Shown: positions 8,260 to 17,600 of the stretch, piece after piece
Layout: each line of letters opens with the position of its first letter
Position numbering within the stretch: position 1 is the stretch's first letter
Assembly: GCF_024498175.1 (NCBI RefSeq)
Contig: NZ_CP101823.1
Span: forward strand, 372,001-436,000
DNA length: 64,000 bases
From: Haloplanus salinarum
GTDB lineage: Archaea > Halobacteriota > Halobacteria > Halobacteriales > Haloferacaceae
Direction of reading: 5' to 3'
Made by a program: the position numbers and the translations under genes
The notes under the pieces: generated by a model
Databases searched by the model: none
Told to the model about the DNA's origin: nothing
Seen by the model: only the letters and a program-made list of their open reading frames with translations

Positions 8260-8673
8260 TCACTCGACGGTCAGCGTCAGGGTAGGGTCGGCGCCGTCCG
8301 CGAGGGCGGCGACCATCCCGCGGTCCAGGTCGGCCGCGGCGGCGTCGGCGGCGACGGCGACGGTGCGGTCGTCGACGTAGGTGCTCGTCCGGACGACGGC
8401 GCTCCGGTCGCTGTCGAAGGTGAGGTCGGGGTGCCCGCGGGCGCGCACCTCCTGGGTCGCCCCGTCGACGTCGAGGGTCAGGGTGATCGTCGCCGCGGGG
8501 TCCCGGCAGGCTTCGGCGAAGTCGGTATCGAAGTCGGCGGGCGCCCGGTCGGCCTCGATACCGACGATGCAGTCGCCGGCGGGGGTCAACCAGTCGTCGG
8601 TCGTCACCTCGAAGGTGGTGTCGTGGGTCGCGGCGACGTGTTCGTGGCCGCGGGCGTGTACGACCTCTCGCAT
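8260..8673 (-). CDS. DUF371 family protein
   Basis: A 137-residue soluble protein, beginning MREVVHARGHEHVAATH at ATG 8673; the frame upstream is Arg-rich and unlikely to be coding. The conserved features HARGHENV-like, TTFEVTTDDWLTPAGDCIVG and RGHPDLTF match the archaeal DUF371 family, whose function is unknown. The regular pattern of beta strands and the Asp/His/Cys residues suggest a small globular protein that could bind a ligand or metal, but this is conjecture. It is followed after 37 bases by the endonuclease III-like gene and preceded by a small zinc-finger-like gene on the same strand. Confidence 0.8.
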   Translation of the reverse strand: MREVVHARGHEHVAATHDTTFEVTTDDWLTPAGDCIVGIEADRAPADFDTDFAEACRDPAATITLTLDVDGATQEVRARGHPDLTFDSDRSAVVRTSTYVDDRTVAVAADAAAADLDRGMVAALADGADPTLTLTVE

Positions 8674-8711
8674 GGCGGGTCGTCGCCGGCGAGCCCGTTT
8701 AGCGGTGACGG

Positions 8712-8894
8712 TCACTCCCTGACGACGGTCACCGTCACCGCGCCACAGGCACACTCGTAGGCCCGGCGCTCGCCCCCCTCGGTCCGCATCGCCACCATCA
8801 GGGCGTCGTCGTCAAGGGGTCGATCACAGCCGGCCGCCTCGCAGGTACTCGTGAGGTTCTCGAGCATATCCGGTGGTAGTCGGGCGACCGACAT
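8712..8894 (-). CDS. Small CxxxxC/CxC zinc-ribbon-like protein
   Basis: A 60-residue protein with four cysteines: a pair in TCEAAGCDRP (residues 18 and 23) and a pair in YECACGAV (about residues 48 and 50). Two spaced Cys pairs in a very short acidic protein suggest a zinc ribbon, a common type of small haloarchaeal protein. No known family was recognised. It lies 38 bases upstream of DUF371 on the same strand and may be in its operon. The ATG at 8894 follows a TATA-poor region, so the promoter is unclear. Confidence 0.7.
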   Translation of the reverse strand: MSVARLPPDMLENLTSTCEAAGCDRPLDDDALMVAMRTEGGERRAYECACGAVTVTVVRE

Positions 8895-9195
8895 GAATCC
8901 GCGCCGTCCCCACGGTGAAACTGAAACTGGAGCGGTATTGATGGGGGGTTCTTTATATACTCCGCCGAGGACGTTGTGAACGGTTCACACGGCCGGTACA
9001 GCGGCTTGTGGTACCGTTTCGCACCCCTTCAGCCACCGAAGTGTTTATGTATATGTCGGCTGTATACGTTGTTACCAACGCGTCTCCGGCGCGTGGCGGT
9101 ATCGCTCGCAGAATGATCGGGAACTCTTATCCACGGTTGATTGCGGGACGACCAGCCGTCAGTCCGCCCGGAGCGGTGGTATCGAGGTTTCAACA
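8895..9195. other. 301-base intergenic region with TATA boxes and a palindrome
   Basis: No convincing gene is seen here. It is clearly less GC-rich than its surroundings. It holds a strong TATA-like run CTTTATATAC (8951-8960), a perfect interrupted palindrome TGTGAA-CGG-TTCACA (8975-8989) where transcription from that TATA would start, a second AT-rich run GTTTATGTATATG (9043-9055) and GTATA...TATAC inverted arms at 9050-9068. The latter elements could serve the coiled-coil gene at 9196. An open frame from GTG 9008 is rich in Arg, Ala and hydrophobics and was judged non-coding. Confidence 0.5.
9184..9188 (+). promoter_or_regulatory. Shine-Dalgarno site of the coiled-coil gene
   Basis: GAGGT lies seven bases before ATG 9196 and supports that start. 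Together with the upstream TATA candidates this is a leadered transcript, in contrast to the many leaderless genes around it. Confidence 0.55.
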
Positions 9196-10119
9196 ATGGT
9201 AACAACAGAAGAAGTACTCGACGAATTCGACGTTGCGGCGCTCGAAGAGGAGAACAACGTCGAACTCACCGACGACCAGCTCGAAAACGACTCGAAGGGA
9301 CAGCTCATCAAACTCGCCGGCCAGCTTCGCGACCGGCGTAACGAACTCAACCAGATGGCCTCGGAGCGGGCCTCGAAGCGCGACGACCTGAACGCCAAGA
9401 CCCGCGAGAAGGTCGACGAGGCTCAGGAACATCGCGAGAAGCGCGACGAGCTCAACGAGCAGGTCCAGGAACACAAGGAGAGCCGCAACGAGCTCAACGC
9501 CAAGGCCAACGAGCTCTTCGACGAGGTCGAGGAGATGAAACAGGACCTCGAACTCGGCGACGGCAAGGACCTCGAGGAGCTCGAAGAGGAGATCGAGCAA
9601 CTCGAGTTCCGCCAGCAGACCGAGGTCCTCAGTGCCGAGGACGAGCGCGAACTCATCGAGAAGATCGAGGACAAGCGCGAGGAGTACCAGCAGCGAAAGG
9701 AGAAACTCGACGACGCGAGCGAGCTCGACGAGCTCGTCGCGGAGGCCGAGGAGGTCCGCTCCGAGGCGTCCCAGCACCACCAGAAGGTGACCGAGCTCGC
9801 GGACAAGGCCCAGGAACACCACAACCAGATGATCGAGGCCTACCGCGAGGCCGACGAGATCCGCGACAAGGCCGACGAGATGCACGAGCTCTTCGTCGAG
9901 GCCCAGGAGGCAGCTGACCGCCACCACGAGGACTTCGTCCGCGTCCAGAAGCGCCTGCGCGAACTCGACAAGGAAGAGGAGCAGGAACAGCAGGACGAGC
10001 GCGAGGCCGAGCGCGAGGCCGCCAAGGAGGAGGCCGAGGAGATCTACCAGAAGTTCAAGGAAGGCGAGACCCTCGACACCGAGGACCTGATGAAGCTGCA
10101 GAAGACGGGTCTCCTGTAG
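9196..10119 (+). CDS. Coiled-coil protein (COG1340-like)
   Basis: A 307-residue, extremely charged protein that is coiled coil almost throughout (residues 40-290), with heptad patterns such as LRDRRNELNQM and EKIEDKREEYQQRK and no membrane segment. It resembles the archaeal COG1340 coiled-coil proteins, once labelled phosphoserine-phosphatase-like although no phosphatase motif is present. A structural or chromosome-organising role is often proposed but not shown. The codon use (GAG, CTC, AAG) looks like that of a highly expressed gene. A good Shine-Dalgarno site precedes the ATG, and the gene seems to stand alone. Confidence 0.85.
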   Translation: MVTTEEVLDEFDVAALEEENNVELTDDQLENDSKGQLIKLAGQLRDRRNELNQMASERASKRDDLNAKTREKVDEAQEHREKRDELNEQVQEHKESRNELNAKANELFDEVEEMKQDLELGDGKDLEELEEEIEQLEFRQQTEVLSAEDERELIEKIEDKREEYQQRKEKLDDASELDELVAEAEEVRSEASQHHQKVTELADKAQEHHNQMIEAYREADEIRDKADEMHELFVEAQEAADRHHEDFVRVQKRLRELDKEEEQEQQDEREAEREAAKEEAEEIYQKFKEGETLDTEDLMKLQKTGLL

Positions 10120-10186
10120 ACCGGATACGCCGACGCAGGTGTTTTTATGCCGATCCGTTCCCCAGCAGTGCGTATGGTGACAGAAC

Positions 10187-11185
10187 GTGAGTGAGGACGA
10201 CGTCGGTCGGGGCGCGATCGTGATCGTCGGTGGGATCGTCGCGGCGGTCCTCGGGTTCCTGATCTTCGTGGTCCTCCCGGGATCGCTCGCGGATCTCCTC
10301 GGCCTGCTGGTGACCGTCGGCGTCGTGATCCTCGGGACGCGTGCCGCCGGGGATCTGGCCGACTCGGTCTTCCCGGATTACAACGCCGCGGAGGTCGCAG
10401 TCGAGGGACCGATCACCCGCGACGGAGCGACGCCCGGGCCGATCCCCGGCGGGTCCGTGGGCACCACGGCCGACGACGTGGTCGAACAGATCGAACGTGC
10501 CGACGAGGACGACGCCGCCGAGGCGTTGCTGGTGAAACTCGACACGCCGGGCGGGGAGGTGGTGCCGAGCGACGACATCCGGCGGGCGGCCGCCGACTTC
10601 GACGGGCCGACCGTCGCCTACGCGACCGACGTCTGTGCCAGCGGCGGCTACTGGATCGCCAGCGGCTGTGACGAACTCTGGGCGCGGCAGGCGAGCATCG
10701 TCGGGAGCATCGGCGTCATCGGCTCCCGGGTGAACGTCTCCGAGTTGGCCGACGAGTTGGGCGTTTCCTACGAGCGCTTCGCGGCGGGCGAGTACAAGGA
10801 CGCGGGGATGCCCCTGAAGGAACTCTCGGCGGACGAACGCGAGTACCTCCAGGGCATCATCGACGGCTTCTACGAGGACTTCGTCGAGCGCGTCGCCGAG
10901 GGCCGAGGGATGGACCCCGAGGCGATCCGGGACACCGAGGCCCGCATCTACCTCGGCGACGACGCCCACGAGTTGGGTCTGGTCGACGAACTCGGCGACC
11001 GGGACGATATCGAGGAGCACGTCGCGGATCTGATCGATACGGAGGTGTCGGTCCGCGAGTTCGAACCCGAGCGGGGGTTGGCGGACCGGCTCCGTGGCGG
11101 CGCGGCGGCCGTCGCCTACGCCTTCGGCGCCGGTGTGGCTGGCACCGTGGCCGACGACGAACGGGGCTTCCGGCTCCGCTTCTGA
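10187..11185 (+). CDS. sppA: Signal peptide peptidase SppA-type serine protease
   Basis: A 332-residue S49-family membrane protease. Two hydrophobic segments at the N-terminus (residues 9-30 and 35-50) anchor it; the catalytic domain follows with LDTPGGEV, the nucleophile Ser152 in CASGGYW and the likely general base Lys204 in AGEYKDAG. It is expected to degrade residual signal peptides in the membrane. Start GTG 10187 was chosen since no in-frame start lies nearer the membrane segment. A six-codon frame ATG GTG ... TGA starts at 10174 and overlaps this GTG, with TATA-like GTTTTTATG near 10141 upstream, so a leader mini-ORF is possible. Confidence 0.9.
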   Translation: MSEDDVGRGAIVIVGGIVAAVLGFLIFVVLPGSLADLLGLLVTVGVVILGTRAAGDLADSVFPDYNAAEVAVEGPITRDGATPGPIPGGSVGTTADDVVEQIERADEDDAAEALLVKLDTPGGEVVPSDDIRRAAADFDGPTVAYATDVCASGGYWIASGCDELWARQASIVGSIGVIGSRVNVSELADELGVSYERFAAGEYKDAGMPLKELSADEREYLQGIIDGFYEDFVERVAEGRGMDPEAIRDTEARIYLGDDAHELGLVDELGDRDDIEEHVADLIDTEVSVREFEPERGLADRLRGGAAAVAYAFGAGVAGTVADDERGFRLRF

Positions 11186-11233
11186 CCGGTCGGGGACGGG
11201 AGATATTTATCCCCGTGGATAGTTCTCACGACC

Positions 11234-12352
11234 GTGACGACGCTCGTCCTGTGTGTCGACCGCGCCGACGACATCGGGCGGACGGTCGGCGTGTCGATGC
11301 CCGTCGACGGGTGGGACGCGGTGCAGTCGCTGGTGACGGAGGTGGGCCTCGCGGACCCCGAGGACTCGACGGTCAACTGCCTGCTGGAGGCGCTGCGTGT
11401 CACGCGTGACCTCCGGAGCGACGGCGAGGACGCCCTCGTCGCCGTCGTCTCGGGATCCGGCGACACCGCGGTCGGTGCCGACCGCTCGGTGGCCGCACAG
11501 GTCGACGAACTCCTCGACCGCCACGACCCGGACTCGGCGATCATCGTCACCGACAGCGCCGACGACGAACGTCTCGTTCCCATCGTGGAGAGCCGCCTGC
11601 CGGTCGACTCCGTCGACCGAGTCGTCGTCAGGCAGGCCCGCGACATCGAATCCACGTACTACCTCCTCAAGCAGTTCCTCGCCGACGAGGAACTCCGATC
11701 GACCGTGTTGGTCCCGCTCGGCGTCGGCTTGCTCCTCCTGCCGGTGTTGCTCGTGCGGTTCTCGTTGCCCGTGGCGCTCGCGGGGCTCGCCTCCCTGCTC
11801 GGCGCCGCGGTGCTGTACAAGGGGCTCGCCATCGACACGTACATCGCGCGGCTCCCGGACCGAACCCGGGACGCGCTCTACTCCGGACAGGTGTCGGTCG
11901 TCACCTACGCCGTCGCCGGCGGCCTCGCTCTCGTCGGCGCCTTCCTCGGCGCGCTGGCCGTCGAGACGACGGCGGAGGGCGTCGTCGTTCCAGTCATGCA
12001 GTTCGCGTACAGCGCCATCCCGTGGCTGGCGCTGGCGGCGCTCACGGCCAGCGCCGGCCGTCTCCTCGACGAACTCATCGACTCGGACCGCGTGCCGCGA
12101 CCGTATCTGAACCTCCCCTTCGGCGTCGTCGCCCTCGGCCTCGTCGTCCGTGGATTCGCGGGGTACTTCCTCGAACGCGAGGGCGTCCTCGGGAACCTGC
12201 GGCTGTTCGGACTCACGGTCCCGGCCACCGAACGGCTCGCGCTCTTCGTCGTCTCGGCCATCGTCGTCTCGCTCGTCGGCGTGCGGGTGGCCGCGAACGT
12301 CGCCGATCATCCCGAGGAGGAGGCCGACGTCGACGCGGCCGAGCGCTCGTAA
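11234..12352 (+). CDS. DUF373 family membrane protein
   Basis: A 372-residue archaeal DUF373 protein. The first 160 residues form a soluble domain (MTTLVLCVDRADDIG..., with DPDSAIIVTDSADDE and VDRVVVRQARDIESTYY), followed by about six membrane segments between residues 165 and 355 and a short acidic tail. The family is confined to archaea and has no assigned function; the N-terminal domain looks like a nucleotide- or phosphate-binding alpha/beta fold, which is inference. The start is GTG 11234; a TATA-like AGATATTTATC at about 11201-11211 lies some 28 bases upstream, consistent with a leaderless transcript. Confidence 0.86.
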   Translation: MTTLVLCVDRADDIGRTVGVSMPVDGWDAVQSLVTEVGLADPEDSTVNCLLEALRVTRDLRSDGEDALVAVVSGSGDTAVGADRSVAAQVDELLDRHDPDSAIIVTDSADDERLVPIVESRLPVDSVDRVVVRQARDIESTYYLLKQFLADEELRSTVLVPLGVGLLLLPVLLVRFSLPVALAGLASLLGAAVLYKGLAIDTYIARLPDRTRDALYSGQVSVVTYAVAGGLALVGAFLGALAVETTAEGVVVPVMQFAYSAIPWLALAALTASAGRLLDELIDSDRVPRPYLNLPFGVVALGLVVRGFAGYFLEREGVLGNLRLFGLTVPATERLALFVVSAIVVSLVGVRVAANVADHPEEEADVDAAERS

Positions 12353-12367
12353 CGGCGGTCGTCGCGT

Positions 12368-13189
12368 CTACCAGGGGGCGAAGTCGGGATCGACCATCCG
12401 CTCCCGGCGGTCGATGCCGTCGATCCGCGCCACGTCCTCGTCGTCGAGGTCGAGCGTCCGCGACGCCCAGTTGTCGCGGACGTGCTCCTCGCCGGTCGCC
12501 TTCGGGATGGCGGTCACGTCCTTCTCGCGGAGCCAGGCGAGCGACACCTGCGCCTCGCTGACGCCGTGTTTCTCCGCGACCGCCTGGATCTCCGGGACGT
12601 CGAACACCTCGCCGCGGGCCAGCGGCGAGTAGGCGACCACCTCGATCCCGTGGTCGGCACAGTGGGCGCGCAGTTCCTCCTGTGGGAGCAGCGGGTGACA
12701 CTCGATCTGGTTGGCGAAGATGGGGGCGTCGGCAGTCTCGACGGCCTCGGTCACCTGCGCCGGCTCGAAGTTGCTGATCCCGATCCGGTCGATCAGGCCG
12801 TCGTCGTACAGGTCGTCGAAGGCGCCGAGGGTCTCGGCGGGGTCGTACGCCCGGGCCGGCCAGTGGACGTAGAGCAGGTCGACGGCGTCCACGCCGAGTT
12901 TCTCCAAACTCCGTTCGGTCGTCTCCCGGACGTCCGCCGGCGCGAGGTTGTCGATCCACACTTTCGTCGCCAGGAACACGTCCTCGCGGGGGACCGACGC
13001 CCGTGCGATTCCGTCCCCGACCTCCGCCTCGTTGTCGTAGGCCTGTGCGGTGTCGACGTGGCGGTAGCCCATCTCCAGGGCCGTCGCCACCGTCCCCGCA
13101 CACTCCTCGGGATCGGTGTTCTGCCACGTTCCGAGGCCGAGGACTGGCATTCCCTTCGACCGTTGCACGTCGCTGGAGGATCGAGACAT
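12368..13189 (-). CDS. Aldo/keto reductase
   Basis: A 273-residue AKR-superfamily enzyme with the complete catalytic tetrad: Asp46 and Tyr51 (HVDTAQAYDNE), Lys76 (LATKVW) and His109 (LYVHWP). NADPH contacts are visible in SPLARGE and in IPKATGEEHVRDN. It reduces aldehydes or ketones in the cytosol; similarity is to the 2,5-diketo-gluconate-reductase-like prokaryotic AKRs. The substrate cannot be read from sequence. The gene is convergent with the DUF373 gene (15-base gap). Confidence 0.92.
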   Translation of the reverse strand: MSRSSSDVQRSKGMPVLGLGTWQNTDPEECAGTVATALEMGYRHVDTAQAYDNEAEVGDGIARASVPREDVFLATKVWIDNLAPADVRETTERSLEKLGVDAVDLLYVHWPARAYDPAETLGAFDDLYDDGLIDRIGISNFEPAQVTEAVETADAPIFANQIECHPLLPQEELRAHCADHGIEVVAYSPLARGEVFDVPEIQAVAEKHGVSEAQVSLAWLREKDVTAIPKATGEEHVRDNWASRTLDLDDEDVARIDGIDRRERMVDPDFAPW

Positions 13190-13301
13190 ACGCGAACGGA
13201 GGGTGGAGACGCCGAAAGGAGTTGTGGAAGGGCCGGTTCGTGCCGGTACCGTCGTCCCGCGTCGTCGAACGCTTCCCGTGTGGCCGTTCGGGTGTCGGAG
13301 G

Positions 13302-14540
13302 CTACGGTCCGGCCAGACGTTCGCGGGCGAACTTGCCGAGCAGGGGGATGTCGCCGAGATGGAGGAGCTTCAGCATCGCGCGGACGTTGCCCGCGTTGGC
13401 CTTCGCCAGCGTGTCGCTCCCGGTGCCCTTGAGGTCCGTCATCAGCGTGTCGTACCGTTCGTTGGACGCGAGATAGAGGAGTTCGGTCATCAGCAGCCGT
13501 TCGCGCATCCGGGGGGCGACCTCGCTGTGCCACAGCTTGCTGTAGACGGACATCGCCTCCGCCGAGGTGTCGGGGTCGGCCTCGGTGAAACAGCGGTCGG
13601 CGGTGATGGCGGCCATCCGCCCCGACTTCATCCCCTTGTGGATGCCCTCGCCCCAGAGCGGATCGATCGTCGGCACGGCGTCGCCGATGGCCATGAAGCC
13701 GTCCGTACAGAGCTGTCCGGGCATCTGGATGTGAGCCGAGCCGCGGTGTTGCTGTTTCTCGGAGATGCGTTCGGCGTCGGCAAAGCGCGGGTCGGCATCG
13801 AGCCAGTGGTTGAAGTAGTCGTCGATGCTCGCCCCGTCGCGGCCGTAGCGCTCGTGGCTCTCGTTTTGGATGTAACAGAGGCCGACCTTCGCGGTGTCGC
13901 CGCCGGTGTGGAAGATCCAGGAGTAGCCACCGGGGGCGTACTCGTGGTCCAAGCGGAGCATCATCGTGTCGGTCAGGTCGGCGTAGTTCGGGTGGTCGAC
14001 GTCCACGCCGGACATCTCCCACTCGATCCCGATGGCCTGCTGTTCCCGCCGCAGGTCGCTCACCCCGAGTTCCTTGGCGAGGGGCGCGGCCGGCCCCGTC
14101 GCGTCGACGACGATGTCGGCGTACGCCTCCTCGCCGCCCGCGTACCGGACCCCGGCGATGTCGCCGTCCTCCATGATCGCTCCGTTCGCGCGGGCGTCGA
14201 ACCGGTAGGTCGCCCCCTCCGATCGGCCCTCCCGGACCAGCCACTGCTTGAACTCCGCGAACTCCAGGACTGCACCGGGCTGGTGCTGGACGTAGTGGTG
14301 GTTCGGCGACTCCAACACCACGTCGTCGGTGTAGTTCATCACCACCTCGTCGGGCACGCCGAAGGAGGCCATCATCGAGGGGAAGGTCCCGGCGGTCGAC
14401 TTGTTGCTCTGGCGGGGGAAGGTGTCCTCGGGTTCGGCTTCGAGGACGAGAACGTCGTAGTCCCGCTGAGCGAGGTCGCGCGCACACTGGGCCCCGGCAG
14501 GCCCCGCGCCGGCGACGATCACGTCGAAACGGTCGGACAT
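13302..14540 (-). CDS. Geranylgeranyl reductase family FAD protein
   Basis: A 412-residue FAD-dependent oxidoreductase. The Rossmann motif VIVAGAGPAGAQCARDLAQ lies near the start, VVDATGP mid-protein, and the second FAD motif FMAIGDAVPTIDPLWGEGIHKGMKSG near residue 290. This pattern is that of digeranylgeranylglycerophospholipid reductases, which saturate the isoprenoid chains of archaeal membrane lipids; related enzymes act on isoprenoid quinones or tRNA modifications. It lies alone between an aldo/keto reductase and the Hsp70-kinase gene. Exact lipid substrate uncertain. Confidence 0.86.
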   Translation of the reverse strand: MSDRFDVIVAGAGPAGAQCARDLAQRDYDVLVLEAEPEDTFPRQSNKSTAGTFPSMMASFGVPDEVVMNYTDDVVLESPNHHYVQHQPGAVLEFAEFKQWLVREGRSEGATYRFDARANGAIMEDGDIAGVRYAGGEEAYADIVVDATGPAAPLAKELGVSDLRREQQAIGIEWEMSGVDVDHPNYADLTDTMMLRLDHEYAPGGYSWIFHTGGDTAKVGLCYIQNESHERYGRDGASIDDYFNHWLDADPRFADAERISEKQQHRGSAHIQMPGQLCTDGFMAIGDAVPTIDPLWGEGIHKGMKSGRMAAITADRCFTEADPDTSAEAMSVYSKLWHSEVAPRMRERLLMTELLYLASNERYDTLMTDLKGTGSDTLAKANAGNVRAMLKLLHLGDIPLLGKFARERLAGP

Positions 14541-14641
14541 ATGTTTCCCTACCGGGAGAGCGTAATCAGTCTTGCTGAACCGGACGAGAGCGATACGTCG
14601 GGTGCTCTCGCCGACCGTTCTCGCTTCCCGGTGCCGGTCGA

Positions 14642-17600
14642 TCAGACGTCGCCGTCGCAGACGTTTTCCAACACGTCCCGGAGCGCGTCACGGAGGTAGA
14701 GCGTCGACTCGTAACGATCCTCCCGTTCGGTCGCCAGCGCGGTCAGGACGACGTCGTCGACGGCCTCGGGGACGTCCGCGAGGTCGCTTGGCGGTGCAGG
14801 CCTCTCGGTCCGGGGCCATCCGGCGTCACCGCGGAACGGCGGTCGTCCGGTGGACAGTTCGTAACAGATCGCGCCCAGTTGGTAGACATCGGTGACCGTA
14901 TCGACCGGGGAATCGTCGTCGAACTGCTCGGGCGCGGCGTACGTCGGCGTGTACTCCGCCCGCTCCCGCGCCCCGTCGAGCAGCCGCCGGGAGAGCCCCC
15001 AGTCGGCCACCTTCGGGACGTCCCACCCGTCCTCGACCGACCGGAAGAGCACGTTCGCCGGTTTCAGATCGAGATGGGCGACGCCGTGCCGGTGGGCGTG
15101 GTGGACACCCCGCGTCGTCGCGAGGGCGGTCCAGAGCGCCTGTGTCGTCGACAGTTCCCCCGCCCGGTCGCTCAGATCCCCGCCCTTCATGAACTCCATC
15201 GCGATCCACGGCACCGGCCGCTCGCCCCAGTCGACGACGCCGACGACGTGGTCGTGATCGTCGAGCCCCGCCCACGTCCGTGCCTCCTCGACGAACCGTT
15301 CGCCGATCTCAGCGTGGAGGGTCCCCGAGAACCGCGGTTCCTTGAGCGCGACCGTCAGGTTGCCCCCCTCGACCGTCGCCTCGTAGACGTCGGCGCGGCC
15401 ACCCCGGCCGATCCGGTCGCCCCGCACGAGCGCCCCGTAGTCGAGGCTCCGGTCGGGCGCCCGAGGGACCTCCTCGGGTGGGCCGCGCTCCGCCGTCCCC
15501 GACCCGTCGCTCACGACGACCGTCGCCGGCCGTTCGACCCGTCCGTCCCGCGCGTAGCCGACGCGACGGACCTCGAGGATCGCCCCCTCCGGACGCGTGG
15601 ACTCCACCGTCGTGCCCGCACTGTGCCGATCGGGGTCCAGCGACGTCCCCGGGTCGGGGTCGACGAGCGCGACGCCGATCCCTTCGAGCGCGCTGTCGAT
15701 CCGTCGACGCGTGGAGCGAACCCACCCGTGGAGCCGGTCGACGGTCCCCGGATCGCCGTCGACCGCCCGGTCGATGTCGTCGGCGACCGCGACCACGTCG
15801 TCGGCGATCGTCCCGGTCACCTCCCCGGCCGTCAGCCGGTCGAGCTTCCGACGCGTCGCGCGCAACCCCTCCTGGATCCGTCCGGGGCCGTCGGCGTCGG
15901 CGGCGAGCGCCCGCGTCAGGTCGTCGCGGACGTCGAGGAGGCGTTCGACCTCGTCGCCCGTCGGCGACCGGTCGACACGGCGGGGGGCCACCTCCCCGTC
16001 CCGTCCGTCACCGTCGACGCCCTCGGCGTCGGCCGTCCCCGCGCCGTCGGTGTTCGCGTCGCCGTCCCCCTCGTCCGCCGCCGCGAACGCCCGGAACTCG
16101 GCCGTCTCGGCGGCGCCGTCCGTCTCGGCCGTCGACGAGACGGTCAGGATACCGTCCGCGTCGACCGCGAACTCGATCCCGACCTCGGGGGTGCCCGCCG
16201 GCGCCCGCGGAACCTCCGGGACGGTGAACTCGCCGATCGGTTCCGGGTCGTCCTCGCCGCGCAGGACCCGCACCCGGACGGACGTCCGGTCGTCCTCGTC
16301 CGTGGTGACCGTCTTCGACTCCCGGCAGGGGAGCGGCGTCCCCGCCTCGACGAGCGTGTCGACCCCGCCAGCCGCCGTCTCGACGCCGAGGGCGGCCGGC
16401 AGGAGCGGTGGCCGGGTTATCCCGGGCACGTCGCCGGTGTGAACGCGGTTCGTCGGGAGCGGTTCGTGGGCGTACGCCGGCCTGTAGGCGGCGATCGGCT
16501 CCGGATCGTCCGGCGGGACGTCGGGAAGGTCCGAGTCGTCCAGCCGGACGTCGGGAGGGTGGTCCAGGTAGTCCGGCAACTCCCCGAACAGGACCCACCG
16601 ACTCCAGGCGATCGCCGAGTCGGTGAGTCGCGGTCCCTCCCCGATCGAGAGGCCGCCCAGCGTCTCCCCGTCCGCACTCTCGGCGCCGACGTTGACGACC
16701 TCGCGGCCGACGTCGACGCGAACGTCGATCCGGGGCTCTCCGGCCGGCGCGTCCGGGATACCCGTCGCCACGAAATCGCCGAGGTCGACGCCGTCGGCCA
16801 CGCCGGGGCCTCCCTCGCGTATCCGAATCCGGGCCTCGCGCTGTCCGTCGACCGTCGTCGTGAACGTCTTCGACCTGTCGGTGGGGATCGACGTGTCCCC
16901 CTCGACGATCGGCTCGAAGTCCTCGTCGTCGACCGCGACGCCGATCGGACGCGGACGCTGATCGATCAGGACGACGTCGTCGACCGGTCCGGCGAGGATC
17001 CCGCCCTGGACCGCGGCTCCGAACGCGCCGGCGACGGCCGGATCGACGCCGGTCGAGGGGACCAGATCGACGGCCGCTTCGATCGCCTCCCGAACCGCGG
17101 GCATCCGCGTCGCACCCCCGACGAGGACGACGTCGTCGACGTCGGTAGGCGCGACCCCGGCCGCGTCGAGGACGGCTTCGATCCGCTCGACGAGACGGTC
17201 GCGGAGTTCGGCGGTCATCCCGTCGAGTTGCTCCCGTGTCAGGGTCTCCTCCAGGTCGAGCGGGCCGTCGTCGGTGAAGGTGACGTACGGCAGGCTGATC
17301 TCGTATCGGTCGCGGGCGGTGAGGTCGGTCCGGGCGTCGGCCGCCGCCTCGATCAGCCGTCGCCGGGACCCTGCGTCGTCCCGGAGGTCGACGCCGTGGT
17401 CGGCGTCGAACCGCTCCGCGAGGTGGTCGACGACCGCCCGGTCCCAGTCGTCGCCGCCGAGGTCGCTCCCGTCGGTCGCCTCGGCGATGTACGCACCGCG
17501 GTCGACTTCGAGGACGCCCACGTCGAACGTTCCGCCGCCGAGGTCACAGACGAGTACGTTCGGTTCGGTCCCGTGGCTCGGCTTCGCGGCCATCGCGGCC

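Noticed and set aside
9008-9202. A 64-residue frame from GTG 9008 before the coiled-coil gene
   Set aside because: The composition is not haloarchaeal (few acidic residues, many Arg and Ala), and it crosses the Shine-Dalgarno site of the real gene.
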